A DNA stretch of 64,000 nucleotides from Halobacillus litoralis (GTDB taxonomy: Bacteria > Bacillota > Bacilli > Bacillales > Halobacillaceae): positions 1,016,063 through 1,080,062 of the forward strand of contig NZ_WMEZ01000001.1 in the NCBI RefSeq assembly GCF_009856415.1, given 5' to 3'. Shown here in pieces: positions 57,537 to 64,000 of this stretch (position 1 is the stretch's first letter; the number at the start of each line of letters is the position of its first letter). The translations under genes and the position numbers were made by a program. Below the pieces are notes generated by a model. It was given only the letters and a program-made list of their open reading frames with translations. It was not told where the DNA came from and made no database searches.

Positions 57537-58562
57537 CTACTTGATCGCATTCGGTCCGTGCAGCATCCGGTTCGTACGATGCGTCCCGTACCGATCTTTC
57601 AGCTCGAGCCGCTTCAGCTCCCGTTTCAATTTGTTGTAGCTTTTCAGACGTGCGGCTTCGAGCTCTCCCTCATCGATGGCCCGCTTCACTGCACATCCCG
57701 GCTCTTGTTCATGCTTGCAATCTCTGAACTTACAAGATGCGCTCAGACGATCGATATCAGAGAACGTCTGGTCCACCCCTTCTTCATCGCCACCCCATAG
57801 TTGCAATTCGCGCATGCCCGGTGTGTCAATGATGTAGGTTCCGTTCGGCAGTTCAAAAAGCTCTCTGTGTGTCGTGGTATGCCTTCCGCGCTGATCCTCT
57901 TCCCGCACACCTTGGGTCGCTTGCTTTTCTATGCCAAGCAGATGGTTGATGAGCGTCGATTTTCCGACACCAGAAGAACCTACGAGGGAAATGGTTTCGC
58001 CCGCACGTAATTCAGTGACAAGCTCTTCCATACCTTCCCCTGTCAAACTATCAACCGCATAGACAGGAACCCCCGGCGCAACACTTTCGACTTCAGCGAT
58101 GTGATCAGGAACCGTGTCGCACAAGTCCCTTTTTGTCAAAATAACGACCGGGCTTGCGCCACTTTCATAAATTTGCTGTACATACCGTTCGATTCTTCTT
58201 GGGTTAAACTCCTGGGTCAAAGCGGTGACGATAAACACGGTATCGACGTTCGCCGCAATGATTTGCTCCTGATGACTTCCTCCCGCCTTTTTTCTGGATA
58301 AGACGGTTCTCCGTTCCAGCACGCGGTGAATTTTTGCACGCGCTCCTGCATCATAGGGTTCAAATACGACCCAATCCCCGACCGCCGGGTAATCGTTGTC
58401 AAACTGCACCGTGTGGTGAAACCTTCCGGATACTTCTCCGTTTCGCTCCAGCTCATCATCCACGACCGTGTAATGGCCATGGGTCAGACGGGTCACTCTT
58501 CCGATGTGGTCCCCTTCATGCATTTGTGCTTTAAAAAAATCTGCAAAATCATTCCGTTTCAT
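57537..58562 (-). CDS. rsgA: Ribosome small subunit-dependent GTPase A (RsgA/YloQ paralogue)
   Basis: 341 residues. An OB-fold (about 15-110) leads into a circularly permuted GTPase: G4 ILTKRDLCD, G1 LVGSSGVGKSTLINHLL, G3 DTPGMRELQLWG. The C-terminal zinc knuckle is CKFRDCKHEQEPGCAVKRAI. RsgA helps mature the 30S subunit. The usual copy in bacilli lies beside prkC and prpC; this isolated gene is probably a second paralogue. AGGAGG is 6 bases upstream. A 20-codon micro-ORF and hairpin directly precede it. Confidence 0.9.
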   Translation of the reverse strand: MKRNDFADFFKAQMHEGDHIGRVTRLTHGHYTVVDDELERNGEVSGRFHHTVQFDNDYPAVGDWVVFEPYDAGARAKIHRVLERRTVLSRKKAGGSHQEQIIAANVDTVFIVTALTQEFNPRRIERYVQQIYESGASPVVILTKRDLCDTVPDHIAEVESVAPGVPVYAVDSLTGEGMEELVTELRAGETISLVGSSGVGKSTLINHLLGIEKQATQGVREEDQRGRHTTTHRELFELPNGTYIIDTPGMRELQLWGGDEEGVDQTFSDIDRLSASCKFRDCKHEQEPGCAVKRAIDEGELEAARLKSYNKLKRELKRLELKDRYGTHRTNRMLHGPNAIK

Positions 58563-58582
58563 TCGATTCCTCCTGAAATTTT

Positions 58583-58608
58583 GGAGGACGTTACGAGTGA
58601 TGTCCTCC
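58583..58608 (-). promoter_or_regulatory. Hairpin between the micro-ORF and rsgA
   Basis: GGAGGAC pairs with GTCCTCC around a 12-base loop containing the micro-ORF stop codon. It lies 8 bases before the rsgA ribosome site and itself carries a GGAGG. Confidence 0.55.
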
Positions 58609-58653
58609 GTGATTTGATTGATTTGAGTTGAATAGAATCGTTGCGTTTGCCAT
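58591..58653 (-). CDS. 20-residue His-rich leader micro-ORF upstream of rsgA
   Basis: MANATILFNSNQSNHGGHHS. ATG 58653 has AGGAG 9 bases upstream, and a TATAAT (near 58684-58689) lies before that. The stop codon sits in the loop of a hairpin just upstream of rsgA, an arrangement typical of translational attenuation leaders. It could also be a free-standing metal-binding peptide (HGGHH). Confidence 0.5.
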   Translation of the reverse strand: MANATILFNSNQSNHGGHHS

Positions 58654-58718
58654 AAAACATCACTCCTAACTTTTTGATTAGTCCTATTATATCAGAATTT
58701 TTTGCCAGTGGGATACGT

Positions 58719-59498
58719 TTATCCGCGGGAAACAGCTTTTTTCGCAGAAATCGCTGCAAAGGTAATGGTGATGGTGCATACGATGATGATCGCGAATACC
58801 CCCTGCATCAAATCCCAAAACACCCAGCCGTCAATGAGAGCCGTCCGCATACTTTCAAAAATGTAAGTCGTCGGGTTGATCGTCGCCGCGATTTTCAACC
58901 ACTGGGCTTCGATCAGCTCATACGGGACGAACGTGGTGCTTAAGAAAATAAGCGGGAAAAAGATGAACGTGCCGGCTTGAGCTGCCTGCGCATTTCCTGT
59001 ACGGAGTGCGACCCCTGCAGAATATCCAGCGAACGCGAGTCCCCAACCGACCGCAATGAGCAACACAAACAAAATGCCACCGAAACCTGTCACTACTTCA
59101 AGACCGAGCAAAAAGGCGATGCCTATGATGAGCAGCGTTTGGACAACGAGCTGAAGCATCCCGGCAATGATCGGCCCAAGGACGATTGCAAGTCTGGAGG
59201 CAGGAGTCAACAACAATCGAGAGAAAAACCCATTCTCTATATCTTTCACGATGCTCTGTCCGGCACCCCCGGCTCCACCAATGGCTGCCGATACAATGGA
59301 CACAGGGAGAATGAACGCCAAATAGTTTGCTCCTTCAAAGGTCGGGAGCTGGGAAATCCCACTCAATCCACCTTCGTAAACAAGAAGGAAGAAAGCCGAT
59401 ATGATTAAGTTCGGAATAAATGAAAATGGATTACGTAGCGTCGTTTTGATGTTTCTTACCGTCATCAGCCACGTGTCTTTCCATAGGTTATTCCCCAT
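58719..59498 (-). CDS. ABC-2 type transporter permease
   Basis: 259 residues, six helices. It opens MGNNLWKDTWLMTVRNIKTT and has the ABC-2 signature FSRLLLTPASRLAIVLGPII and IFFPLIFLSTTFVPYELIEA with WLKIAATINPTTYIFESMR. It is the DrrB-like partner of the ATPase gene that overlaps its start by 11 bp. Substrate unknown; such pairs export drugs, lipids or polysaccharides. Confidence 0.88.
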   Translation of the reverse strand: MGNNLWKDTWLMTVRNIKTTLRNPFSFIPNLIISAFFLLVYEGGLSGISQLPTFEGANYLAFILPVSIVSAAIGGAGGAGQSIVKDIENGFFSRLLLTPASRLAIVLGPIIAGMLQLVVQTLLIIGIAFLLGLEVVTGFGGILFVLLIAVGWGLAFAGYSAGVALRTGNAQAAQAGTFIFFPLIFLSTTFVPYELIEAQWLKIAATINPTTYIFESMRTALIDGWVFWDLMQGVFAIIIVCTITITFAAISAKKAVSRG

Positions 59499-60456
59499 CT
59501 GCTCTCACTCCTTCCTTCTTCTCACTTGTAATCTTCAAGAAAATATCATCCAGGGTTGGAGAGGAAAGTTGGATATCCTCAATTTCATAGCCTTCCTGAT
59601 CAAACAGACGGACGACTTCAAGCAATTGCTTCGTCCCCTCTTCGACGTAAATGAGAATTTTATTCTGACGACTGATTACGTCAACGTCTGCCATTTGTGC
59701 ACGTAAGTACTCCGATGCCTCGGTTTGCTGTTTTTCTTCTTTCAGCGTAAGGGTGATCAGATCACTTCCGATTTGCGCCTTTAATTCTTTCGGCGTGCCT
59801 GTCGCAACAATCTCTCCATCGTTGATGATGCTGATGCGATGGGCAAGCGAATCGGCTTCCTCTAAATACTGGGTGGTAAGGAAAATGGTTGTGCCCACTT
59901 CTTCGTTCAGCCGTCGCAGTTCCTCCCAGATCGCCATCCGGTTCGAAGGATCAAGACCTGTGGTCGGTTCATCGAGAAAAAGGATCTTCGGTTCGTTCAC
60001 GAGCGTCAGAGCGAGGTCCAGACGCCTGCGCATTCCACCCGAATAATTGCCGATTCTACGTTCCGCCGCTTCTGTCAGTTGCACAATTTCTAAAAGCTCT
60101 TGTGCTCTCTTTTTCGCTTCTTCTTTACGAAATCCAAAAATATTCGCTTGGAGCTCAATCATTTCTCTGCCTGTCAGATCAGGATCCACGCCTGTTTCCT
60201 GCAGGGCAACTCCTATATAACGTCTCACTTTTTCCGGCTCCCGGATGACATCATGGCCGGCCACTTCCGCTTTTCCGGAAGTCGCGTTGATGAGCGTAGT
60301 CAAAATTTGAACAGTTGTTGATTTACCTGCACCGTTCGGTCCAAGAAATGCAAAGAATTCTCCTTCCTCTACTTCGAAAGAGACATCTTTTACTGCTTGT
60401 ACGTTTCCTTTTTTGAACGTTTTTGTTAAGTGTTCCACAACGATTTTCCCATTCAC
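59488..60456 (-). CDS. ABC transporter ATP-binding protein, DrrA-like
   Basis: 322 residues. Walker A is FLGPNGAGKSTTVQILTTLI, the signature is NYSGGMRRRLDLALTLV, Walker B is ILFLDEPTTGLD, and a C-terminal DrrA-type extension (about 220-322) follows. It powers the permease encoded next. GTG 60456 lies 6 bases from GGAGGG; the earlier ATG codons precede that site. Confidence 0.9.
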   Translation of the reverse strand: MNGKIVVEHLTKTFKKGNVQAVKDVSFEVEEGEFFAFLGPNGAGKSTTVQILTTLINATSGKAEVAGHDVIREPEKVRRYIGVALQETGVDPDLTGREMIELQANIFGFRKEEAKKRAQELLEIVQLTEAAERRIGNYSGGMRRRLDLALTLVNEPKILFLDEPTTGLDPSNRMAIWEELRRLNEEVGTTIFLTTQYLEEADSLAHRISIINDGEIVATGTPKELKAQIGSDLITLTLKEEKQQTEASEYLRAQMADVDVISRQNKILIYVEEGTKQLLEVVRLFDQEGYEIEDIQLSSPTLDDIFLKITSEKKEGVRADGE

Positions 60457-60563
60457 TACAATCCCTCCAGTCATCAATTCTTACCTTAACTATATACAAA
60501 AGTCCCACCATAATCACATTTGCAAACCATTCTCACCACATCCGCATATGCTACTATTCGGTA

Positions 60564-60710
60564 GAAGACTTGATTTCGAGATGTATTTGTCAGTGGGTTT
60601 TACACTTTTATCAATGACTTCAGTGACAGGAGCACGTATCCTCCTGCCACGTTTCCATACTGCTCATCCAACAGAAGCAGAAACGGGAGATCATCTCGAA
60701 ACTAAGTCTT
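60564..60710. repeat. Minimal MITE-like element, copy 5 (ends only)
   Basis: 147 bp between GAAGACTTGATTTCGAGATG and the reverse complement of AAGACTTAGTTTCGAGATG. The ends are those of the larger elements, but the interior shares neither arm A nor arm B. It shows that the terminal repeats are the mobile or conserved part. Confidence 0.7.
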
Positions 60711-60805
60711 ATACTAAAAAAGCTTTATTGACAGAATTTTAGGAATAACGGGTCAGAGGTTTGAAACTGTTTCAAGCGGGGAATCTTTATTTTTACGTCA
60801 CTACG

Positions 60806-60832
60806 GAAAACCGCCAAAACTAGACGGTTTTC
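60806..60832. repeat. Small inverted repeat upstream of the 60913 gene
   Basis: GAAAACCG and CGGTTTTC around an 11-base loop. Position fits a terminator or operator; no U-run. The rest of 60711-60912 holds only promoter-like AT-rich DNA. Confidence 0.4.
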
Positions 60833-60912
60833 ACGGTTGAAACAGGATTTCATAACGTGATAAAATCTTCAATAATAAGAATTTTCAGAATACATTTGAG
60901 GAGGTGAATACC

Positions 60913-61161
60913 ATGGAGCTTATGCAGGTGTATCCTTGGTTGATGCCGGCCCTTTTGATCATCAGTATCGTCACATTGTTCGGTTCATACTTAACGTTTA
61001 GAGCAGAGAAATACATGATGTTGATTGCGATTGGGATGGTACAGACGCTGATTAGTACAATGCTTGCGACAAGTGTCGGGCCGCTTTTGTTCGGAATTGG
61101 GTTGACACAATTTTATGTCGGAATTGTCAACATAAAAAAGGTGAAAGGCTATGAGACATGA
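60913..61161 (+). CDS. Small hypothetical membrane protein
   Basis: 82 residues with three helices (about 7-28, 33-52 and 53-74) and a short basic end, KKVKGYET. AGGAGG is 9 bases before ATG 60913. No family recognised. Its last codons form one arm of a long terminator shared with the convergent gene. Confidence 0.65.
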   Translation: MELMQVYPWLMPALLIISIVTLFGSYLTFRAEKYMMLIAIGMVQTLISTMLATSVGPLLFGIGLTQFYVGIVNIKKVKGYET

Positions 61162-61196
61162 GATATCATCGTCTTATAGGTCTTTCACCTTTTTTT
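61135..61196. terminator. Bidirectional terminator within convergent coding ends
   Basis: AAAAAGGTGAAAG and CTATGAGAC pair with GTCTTATAG and CTTTCACCTTTTT, a stem of about 21 bp. The left arm is coding for the plus gene and the right arm for the minus gene. Confidence 0.8.
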
Positions 61197-61524
61197 CTAT
61201 ATATATACAAAGATCTCCAAGCGTCGGAAATTGAGTGAACTCCCGGTATCTAGGCAATTCCAGATGGCTATTCTGGGGAAGCTCCCAATGTTGAATGAGG
61301 GCAGCAAACGCCTCCAAAAATTTGGCACGGTCCTTTTTAAAAACCGTCGCAAGCTCGATATTAGTCGTCAAGTGTTCCAGTGGATGTTCATAGGTTTCAT
61401 CGCAGTACAAATGCACATAATAAACGACACTCCGGTAAATGGCTACGGTTGTTCTCGGGTCCTGGACTTTCTTCTCCTTTTCTTTCCTGGACTGAAAAGC
61501 TTTGAAACTGTAGATTTCCCCCAT
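61174..61524 (-). CDS. Hypothetical cytoplasmic protein
   Basis: 116 residues, MGEIYSFKAFQSRKEKEKKV, then RTTVAIYRSVVYYVHLYCDE and an alpha-helical remainder with LIQHWELPQNSHLELPRYRE. No membrane helix and no motif I know. GAGG lies 8 bases before ATG 61524. It converges with the 60913 gene and shares its terminator. Confidence 0.6.
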   Translation of the reverse strand: MGEIYSFKAFQSRKEKEKKVQDPRTTVAIYRSVVYYVHLYCDETYEHPLEHLTTNIELATVFKKDRAKFLEAFAALIQHWELPQNSHLELPRYREFTQFPTLGDLCIYIEKKVKDL

Positions 61525-61685
61525 TGCCCCCACCTCGCTCTTTGGTCTATAAAGAATATATTTCTTTTTCTCTCTTCTTTATTCCTTCAAGAGTACAGAT
61601 AAACTTTGTAAAAGTTTCACCCTCATGAATTTCTGCCTGTTGTGGTATTCTGTAGAAAAGAGTTTTTTAAGTGAGGGAATTGCTT

Positions 61686-62363
61686 ATGATGAAGAAAAAC
61701 GTGTGGTGGATCGGCTTGTTCCTCCTATTATTGGTCGGATGCAGCTCGAATGCGGACGCAGAGGACACGTTGAAAATAAATCCGCTTGAAGGGGATGATC
61801 CCCTCCTTGAGGAAGGGAGAGCGGAAGACAATGGTAATAAGATGCAGCTCACCCTCGACGGAGCTTCCTATCCTTTCACAACCAAAGACTATCCCATTCT
61901 ATCGCAATATGTACATAATTTTGATCAACCGGAAGAGCAACTACGAAAACTTCCTTTTTCAAAAATAAAAGAGAATCAATATTTGGTGGAGTTTGCTTGT
62001 CATGAGCAGCGTTGCTCGCATTTAATGGTTGATTTTGAACAGAAGCACTCGTTTTTAATGAGTGATTTGAGCCGAATGGTATCCAGTCAGGTTTCTCCTG
62101 ACCAACAGTACGTGGCCTTTCTTTTCGAACGTGAGTATGAAGAGGAAGCCAAGCATCAGCTGGCCGTCATGAATCTCGATACACTGGAACCTGTCCCCCT
62201 CGAACCTGGGGAAAATCACCTCCTCCCTAAACCGAATCAGTACCAATACGCCATCCATTCTGTTACTTTTATGGATGAAGAACGATTGCAAATTACCAGT
62301 AACGATCCAGTGGCAGGTTCCGATACCAAGGATCCGGTTCGGACGCAATGGATTTACAAATAG
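61686..62363 (+). CDS. Hypothetical lipoprotein
   Basis: 225 residues. The lipobox is LLLLVGCSS (Cys about residue 20), so the protein is anchored outside the membrane. The mature part is acidic, with YLVEFACHEQRCSHLMVDFE holding a Cys pair that could form a disulfide, and beta-rich segments (SPDQQYVAFLFEREYEE, VTFMDEERLQIT) reminiscent of a beta-propeller blade. GAGGG lies 8 bases before ATG 61686. It is followed closely by the nitroreductase gene, so the three genes 61686-63857 may be an operon. Confidence 0.68.
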   Translation: MMKKNVWWIGLFLLLLVGCSSNADAEDTLKINPLEGDDPLLEEGRAEDNGNKMQLTLDGASYPFTTKDYPILSQYVHNFDQPEEQLRKLPFSKIKENQYLVEFACHEQRCSHLMVDFEQKHSFLMSDLSRMVSSQVSPDQQYVAFLFEREYEEEAKHQLAVMNLDTLEPVPLEPGENHLLPKPNQYQYAIHSVTFMDEERLQITSNDPVAGSDTKDPVRTQWIYK

Positions 62364-62372
62364 GAGGACTCG

Positions 62373-63116
62373 ATGATGAATGAAACGATTGAAACGATTT
62401 TGAACCACCGTTCGGTCCGAAAATTCAAAGATACACCCGTGACGGACGAACAGCTGAGCGCCATTTTGTCTGCAGCCCAGCAAGCGTCCACTTCCAGCTA
62501 CATGATGGCTTATAGCATCATCGGGGTGACAGATGAAAAGAAAAAAGCGCAACTTGCCGAAATCACTGGTCAAGGATACGTGAAAGATAACGGACATTTG
62601 ATGATTTTCTGTGCGGATCTTTACCGTCATACCCTTCATGCCACCTCAGAGCAGTATGAAGATATGCTCGCAAATCTTGAAAACAGTGAACATTTTCTCG
62701 TTTCTGCGATTGATGCAGCGCTTGCTGCGCAGAACGCAGCCATTGCTGCCGAATCAATGGGGCTTGGCATCTGCTATATCGGAAGCATCCGTAACCAGCT
62801 TGATAAAGTGGATGAGATCCTTGGACTTCCGAAACATGTGCTTCCACTGTTTGGCATGGTCCTCGGGGAACCCGATCACCAGCCTGACCAGAAGCCGCGT
62901 CTGCCGAAAGAAGCGATCTATTTTGAAAATGAATACAAGCGTGATCATAAAGACGAGCTGGGAGCTTTTGACGAGACAATCGCCGCCTACTATCAGTCGC
63001 GTCAGACGAATACAAGAAATGACTCCTGGACCGATCAAATGCTGCGTCGCTTTACAAAACCAATGCGGATGGACGTCACTAGTATCGTGAAAAAGAAAGG
63101 CTTTAACAAGCAGTAA
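62373..63116 (+). CDS. NADPH-dependent flavin/nitroreductase (NfsA/NfrA-like)
   Basis: 247 residues. It shows the FMN site LNHRSVRKFKDTPVTDEQL, AAQQASTSSYMMAYSIIGV, ESMGLGICYIGSIRNQ, and GMVLGEPDHQPDQKPRLPKE. The group reduces nitroaromatics, flavins and quinones with NADPH. TAGGAGG lies just before ATG 62373; ATG 62376 is equally plausible. It is followed after 15 bases by the sirtuin gene. Confidence 0.9.
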   Translation: MMNETIETILNHRSVRKFKDTPVTDEQLSAILSAAQQASTSSYMMAYSIIGVTDEKKKAQLAEITGQGYVKDNGHLMIFCADLYRHTLHATSEQYEDMLANLENSEHFLVSAIDAALAAQNAAIAAESMGLGICYIGSIRNQLDKVDEILGLPKHVLPLFGMVLGEPDHQPDQKPRLPKEAIYFENEYKRDHKDELGAFDETIAAYYQSRQTNTRNDSWTDQMLRRFTKPMRMDVTSIVKKKGFNKQ

Positions 63117-63131
63117 GAGGAGTTGCCGTCT

Positions 63132-63857
63132 ATGTATGAAACGATTGCTCTTAATATAAAGAGTGCCGAACGGATCGCCGTTCTGACCGGTGCCGGTGTT
63201 TCGACCGCAAGCGGAATTCCTGATTTCCGCTCAAGTGAAGGGTTATGGACAGAAGATCATGATCGTGAGTATTACATGTCCACCGATTACTTTTTCCATG
63301 ATCCCGAGGATTTTTGGAAAAAGTATAAGGCGATCTTCCGGATGAAGTTGTTGAAAGACTACCAGCCGAACCTTGTCCATCAGTTCATAAAGGAATTGGA
63401 AACCGATGAGCGGGAAGTCTCGGTCATTACCCAGAATGTCGATGGACTGCATTCGCTTGCCGGCAGTACCCGTGTCCTTGAGTACCACGGTACATTGAAC
63501 CGATCAAGCTGTCCGGACTGCGGCAGGTCTTATTCTTTGAATGATGTCATGAAAGTTTCTGTGCCGGTATGTGAGCACTGCGGATCGGTTTTGAAACCGG
63601 ATGTCCTGCTGTTCGGTGACTTAATCACCGCTCATGATGAGGCCGAGTCGATCATCGAAAAAGCTGACCTCCTGCTCGTCATGGGTACGTCGCTTTTCGT
63701 AACTCCTTTCAACCTCCTTCCGTATCTTGCCTATGAACAAGAAAACACGACGACCGTTCTCATCAACAATGAACCAACCGATAAGGACCACCTTTTTGAC
63801 TATGTCGTGCACGACGATTTGTCTGCAGCCATAACGAAAATAAAAGAAAACATGTAA
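63132..63857 (+). CDS. Sir2-family NAD-dependent protein deacylase
   Basis: 241 residues. It shows IAVLTGAGVSTASGIPDFRS (NAD loop), SVITQNVDGLH, the catalytic histidine in EYHGTLNRSS, two CxxC pairs (CPDC and CEHC) for zinc, and LLLVMGTSLFVTPFNLLPYL. It removes acyl groups from lysines with NAD+. ATG 63132 is 9 bases from AGAGGAG; TTG 63123 is too near. Probably cotranscribed with the nitroreductase. A different protein from the acuC-linked deacetylase of bacilli. Confidence 0.92.
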   Translation: MYETIALNIKSAERIAVLTGAGVSTASGIPDFRSSEGLWTEDHDREYYMSTDYFFHDPEDFWKKYKAIFRMKLLKDYQPNLVHQFIKELETDEREVSVITQNVDGLHSLAGSTRVLEYHGTLNRSSCPDCGRSYSLNDVMKVSVPVCEHCGSVLKPDVLLFGDLITAHDEAESIIEKADLLLVMGTSLFVTPFNLLPYLAYEQENTTTVLINNEPTDKDHLFDYVVHDDLSAAITKIKENM

Positions 63858-63880
63858 AAAAGACCTCCTTTCATTGGAGT

Positions 63881-64000
63881 GACACAGTTAAATAAGACTC
63901 AATAAAACACCTAGGCTGCCATTACTCTGAATTCAATTGGAGTTTGGCAGTTTAGTTTTTTAAATGGTCGACAATAATTATAATAATACATGTACGTTTC
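63881..64000 (-). mobile_element. Right end of an IS3-family insertion sequence (runs off window)
   Basis: The last 120 bp hold the end of an IS. Non-coding sequence from about 63881 (TGACACAGTTAAATAAGACT) leads into the 3' end of a transposase frame on the minus strand. The other end and the direct repeats lie outside the window. Confidence 0.7.
63911..64000 (-). CDS. IS3-family transposase OrfB, C-terminal fragment
   Basis: 29 codons visible, ending YMYYYNYCRPFKKLNCQTPI then EFRVMAA. The pattern Y-x-x-Y-N-x-x-R-P-x-x-x-L-x-x-x-T-P-x-E-F/Y-R is the usual end of the IS3-family rve integrase domain. The catalytic DDE residues are outside the window, so intactness cannot be judged. Confidence 0.75.
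   Translation of the reverse strand, partial: ETYMYYYNYCRPFKKLNCQTPIEFRVMAA

Noticed and set aside
62055..63015. Long minus-strand frames over the lipoprotein and nitroreductase genes
   Set aside because: They are shadows opposite genes with clear domain motifs and ribosome sites.

Overview
The window is a chromosomal stretch of a low-to-mid GC, spore-forming member of the Bacillaceae. The best fit is a moderately halophilic, pigmented bacterium such as Halobacillus or a close relative. Pointers are a C30 carotenoid gene set, a BCCT betaine-type transporter, a KtrB/TrkH potassium channel subunit, a stand-alone glutamine synthetase, Spo0E-, YjcZ- and YrzI-type small sporulation-associated proteins, FbpB, and strong AGGAGG ribosome binding sites. 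The genus is an inference from gene content, not from a marker gene. There are no rRNA or tRNA genes, no CRISPR array and no prophage. The only recognisable transposase is the C-terminal end of an IS3-family gene running off the right edge.

Layout. 1-7.6 kb: the start of cheV, an AlkD-type DNA glycosylase, a patatin-like lipase, fbpB, patA, a Spo0E-like phosphatase, signal peptidase I, and a yvrJ/DUF2922/DUF1659 cluster interrupted by a repeat element. 7.7-13 kb: DoxX, then carotenoid locus I (DUF422 membrane protein, acyltransferase, glycosyltransferase, CrtP-like oxidase). 13-25.6 kb, minus strand: an MFS transporter, the complete dppABCDE-ykfABCD operon for murein peptide import and breakdown behind a CodY-like site, and a divergent MurE-like ligase. 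26-30.1 kb: a GC-rich 20-bp tandem array and carotenoid locus II (two CrtN-family desaturases and crtM). 30.4-43 kb: spore-type small genes, a PAS-GGDEF-EAL protein, KtrB/TrkH, ywpF, moaA-moeA, a cluster of very small genes, an HD hydrolase, an SDR, an HPr-like protein and an MFS exporter. 43-52 kb: BCCT transporter, SET-domain protein, a duplicated 17-residue micro-ORF, CorA, an acetyltransferase, DUF1835, CopC/CopD and an S51 peptidase. 52-64 kb: ppaC, glnA, a PyrD-like/membrane fusion, an rsgA paralogue, an ABC exporter, a lipoprotein, a nitroreductase, a sirtuin and the IS3 remnant.

How the genes work together. The two carotenoid loci together could make a glycosylated and acylated C30 pigment: locus II supplies CrtM and desaturation, locus I oxidation, glycosylation and acylation. 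The dpp-ykf operon imports cell-wall peptides and breaks them into amino acids, and a CodY-like box suggests nutrient control. glnA carries an exact GlnR/TnrA-type box and lacks the feedback arginine of the classical enzyme.

The most unusual material is non-coding or very small: five copies of a MITE-like element with about 20-28 bp terminal inverted repeats, two dispersed tandem-repeat families, and several micro-ORFs of 17-54 codons with good ribosome binding sites and, often, their own terminators. The tandem duplicated 17-aa gene at 45.4-46.0 kb is the strongest candidate for an undescribed system.
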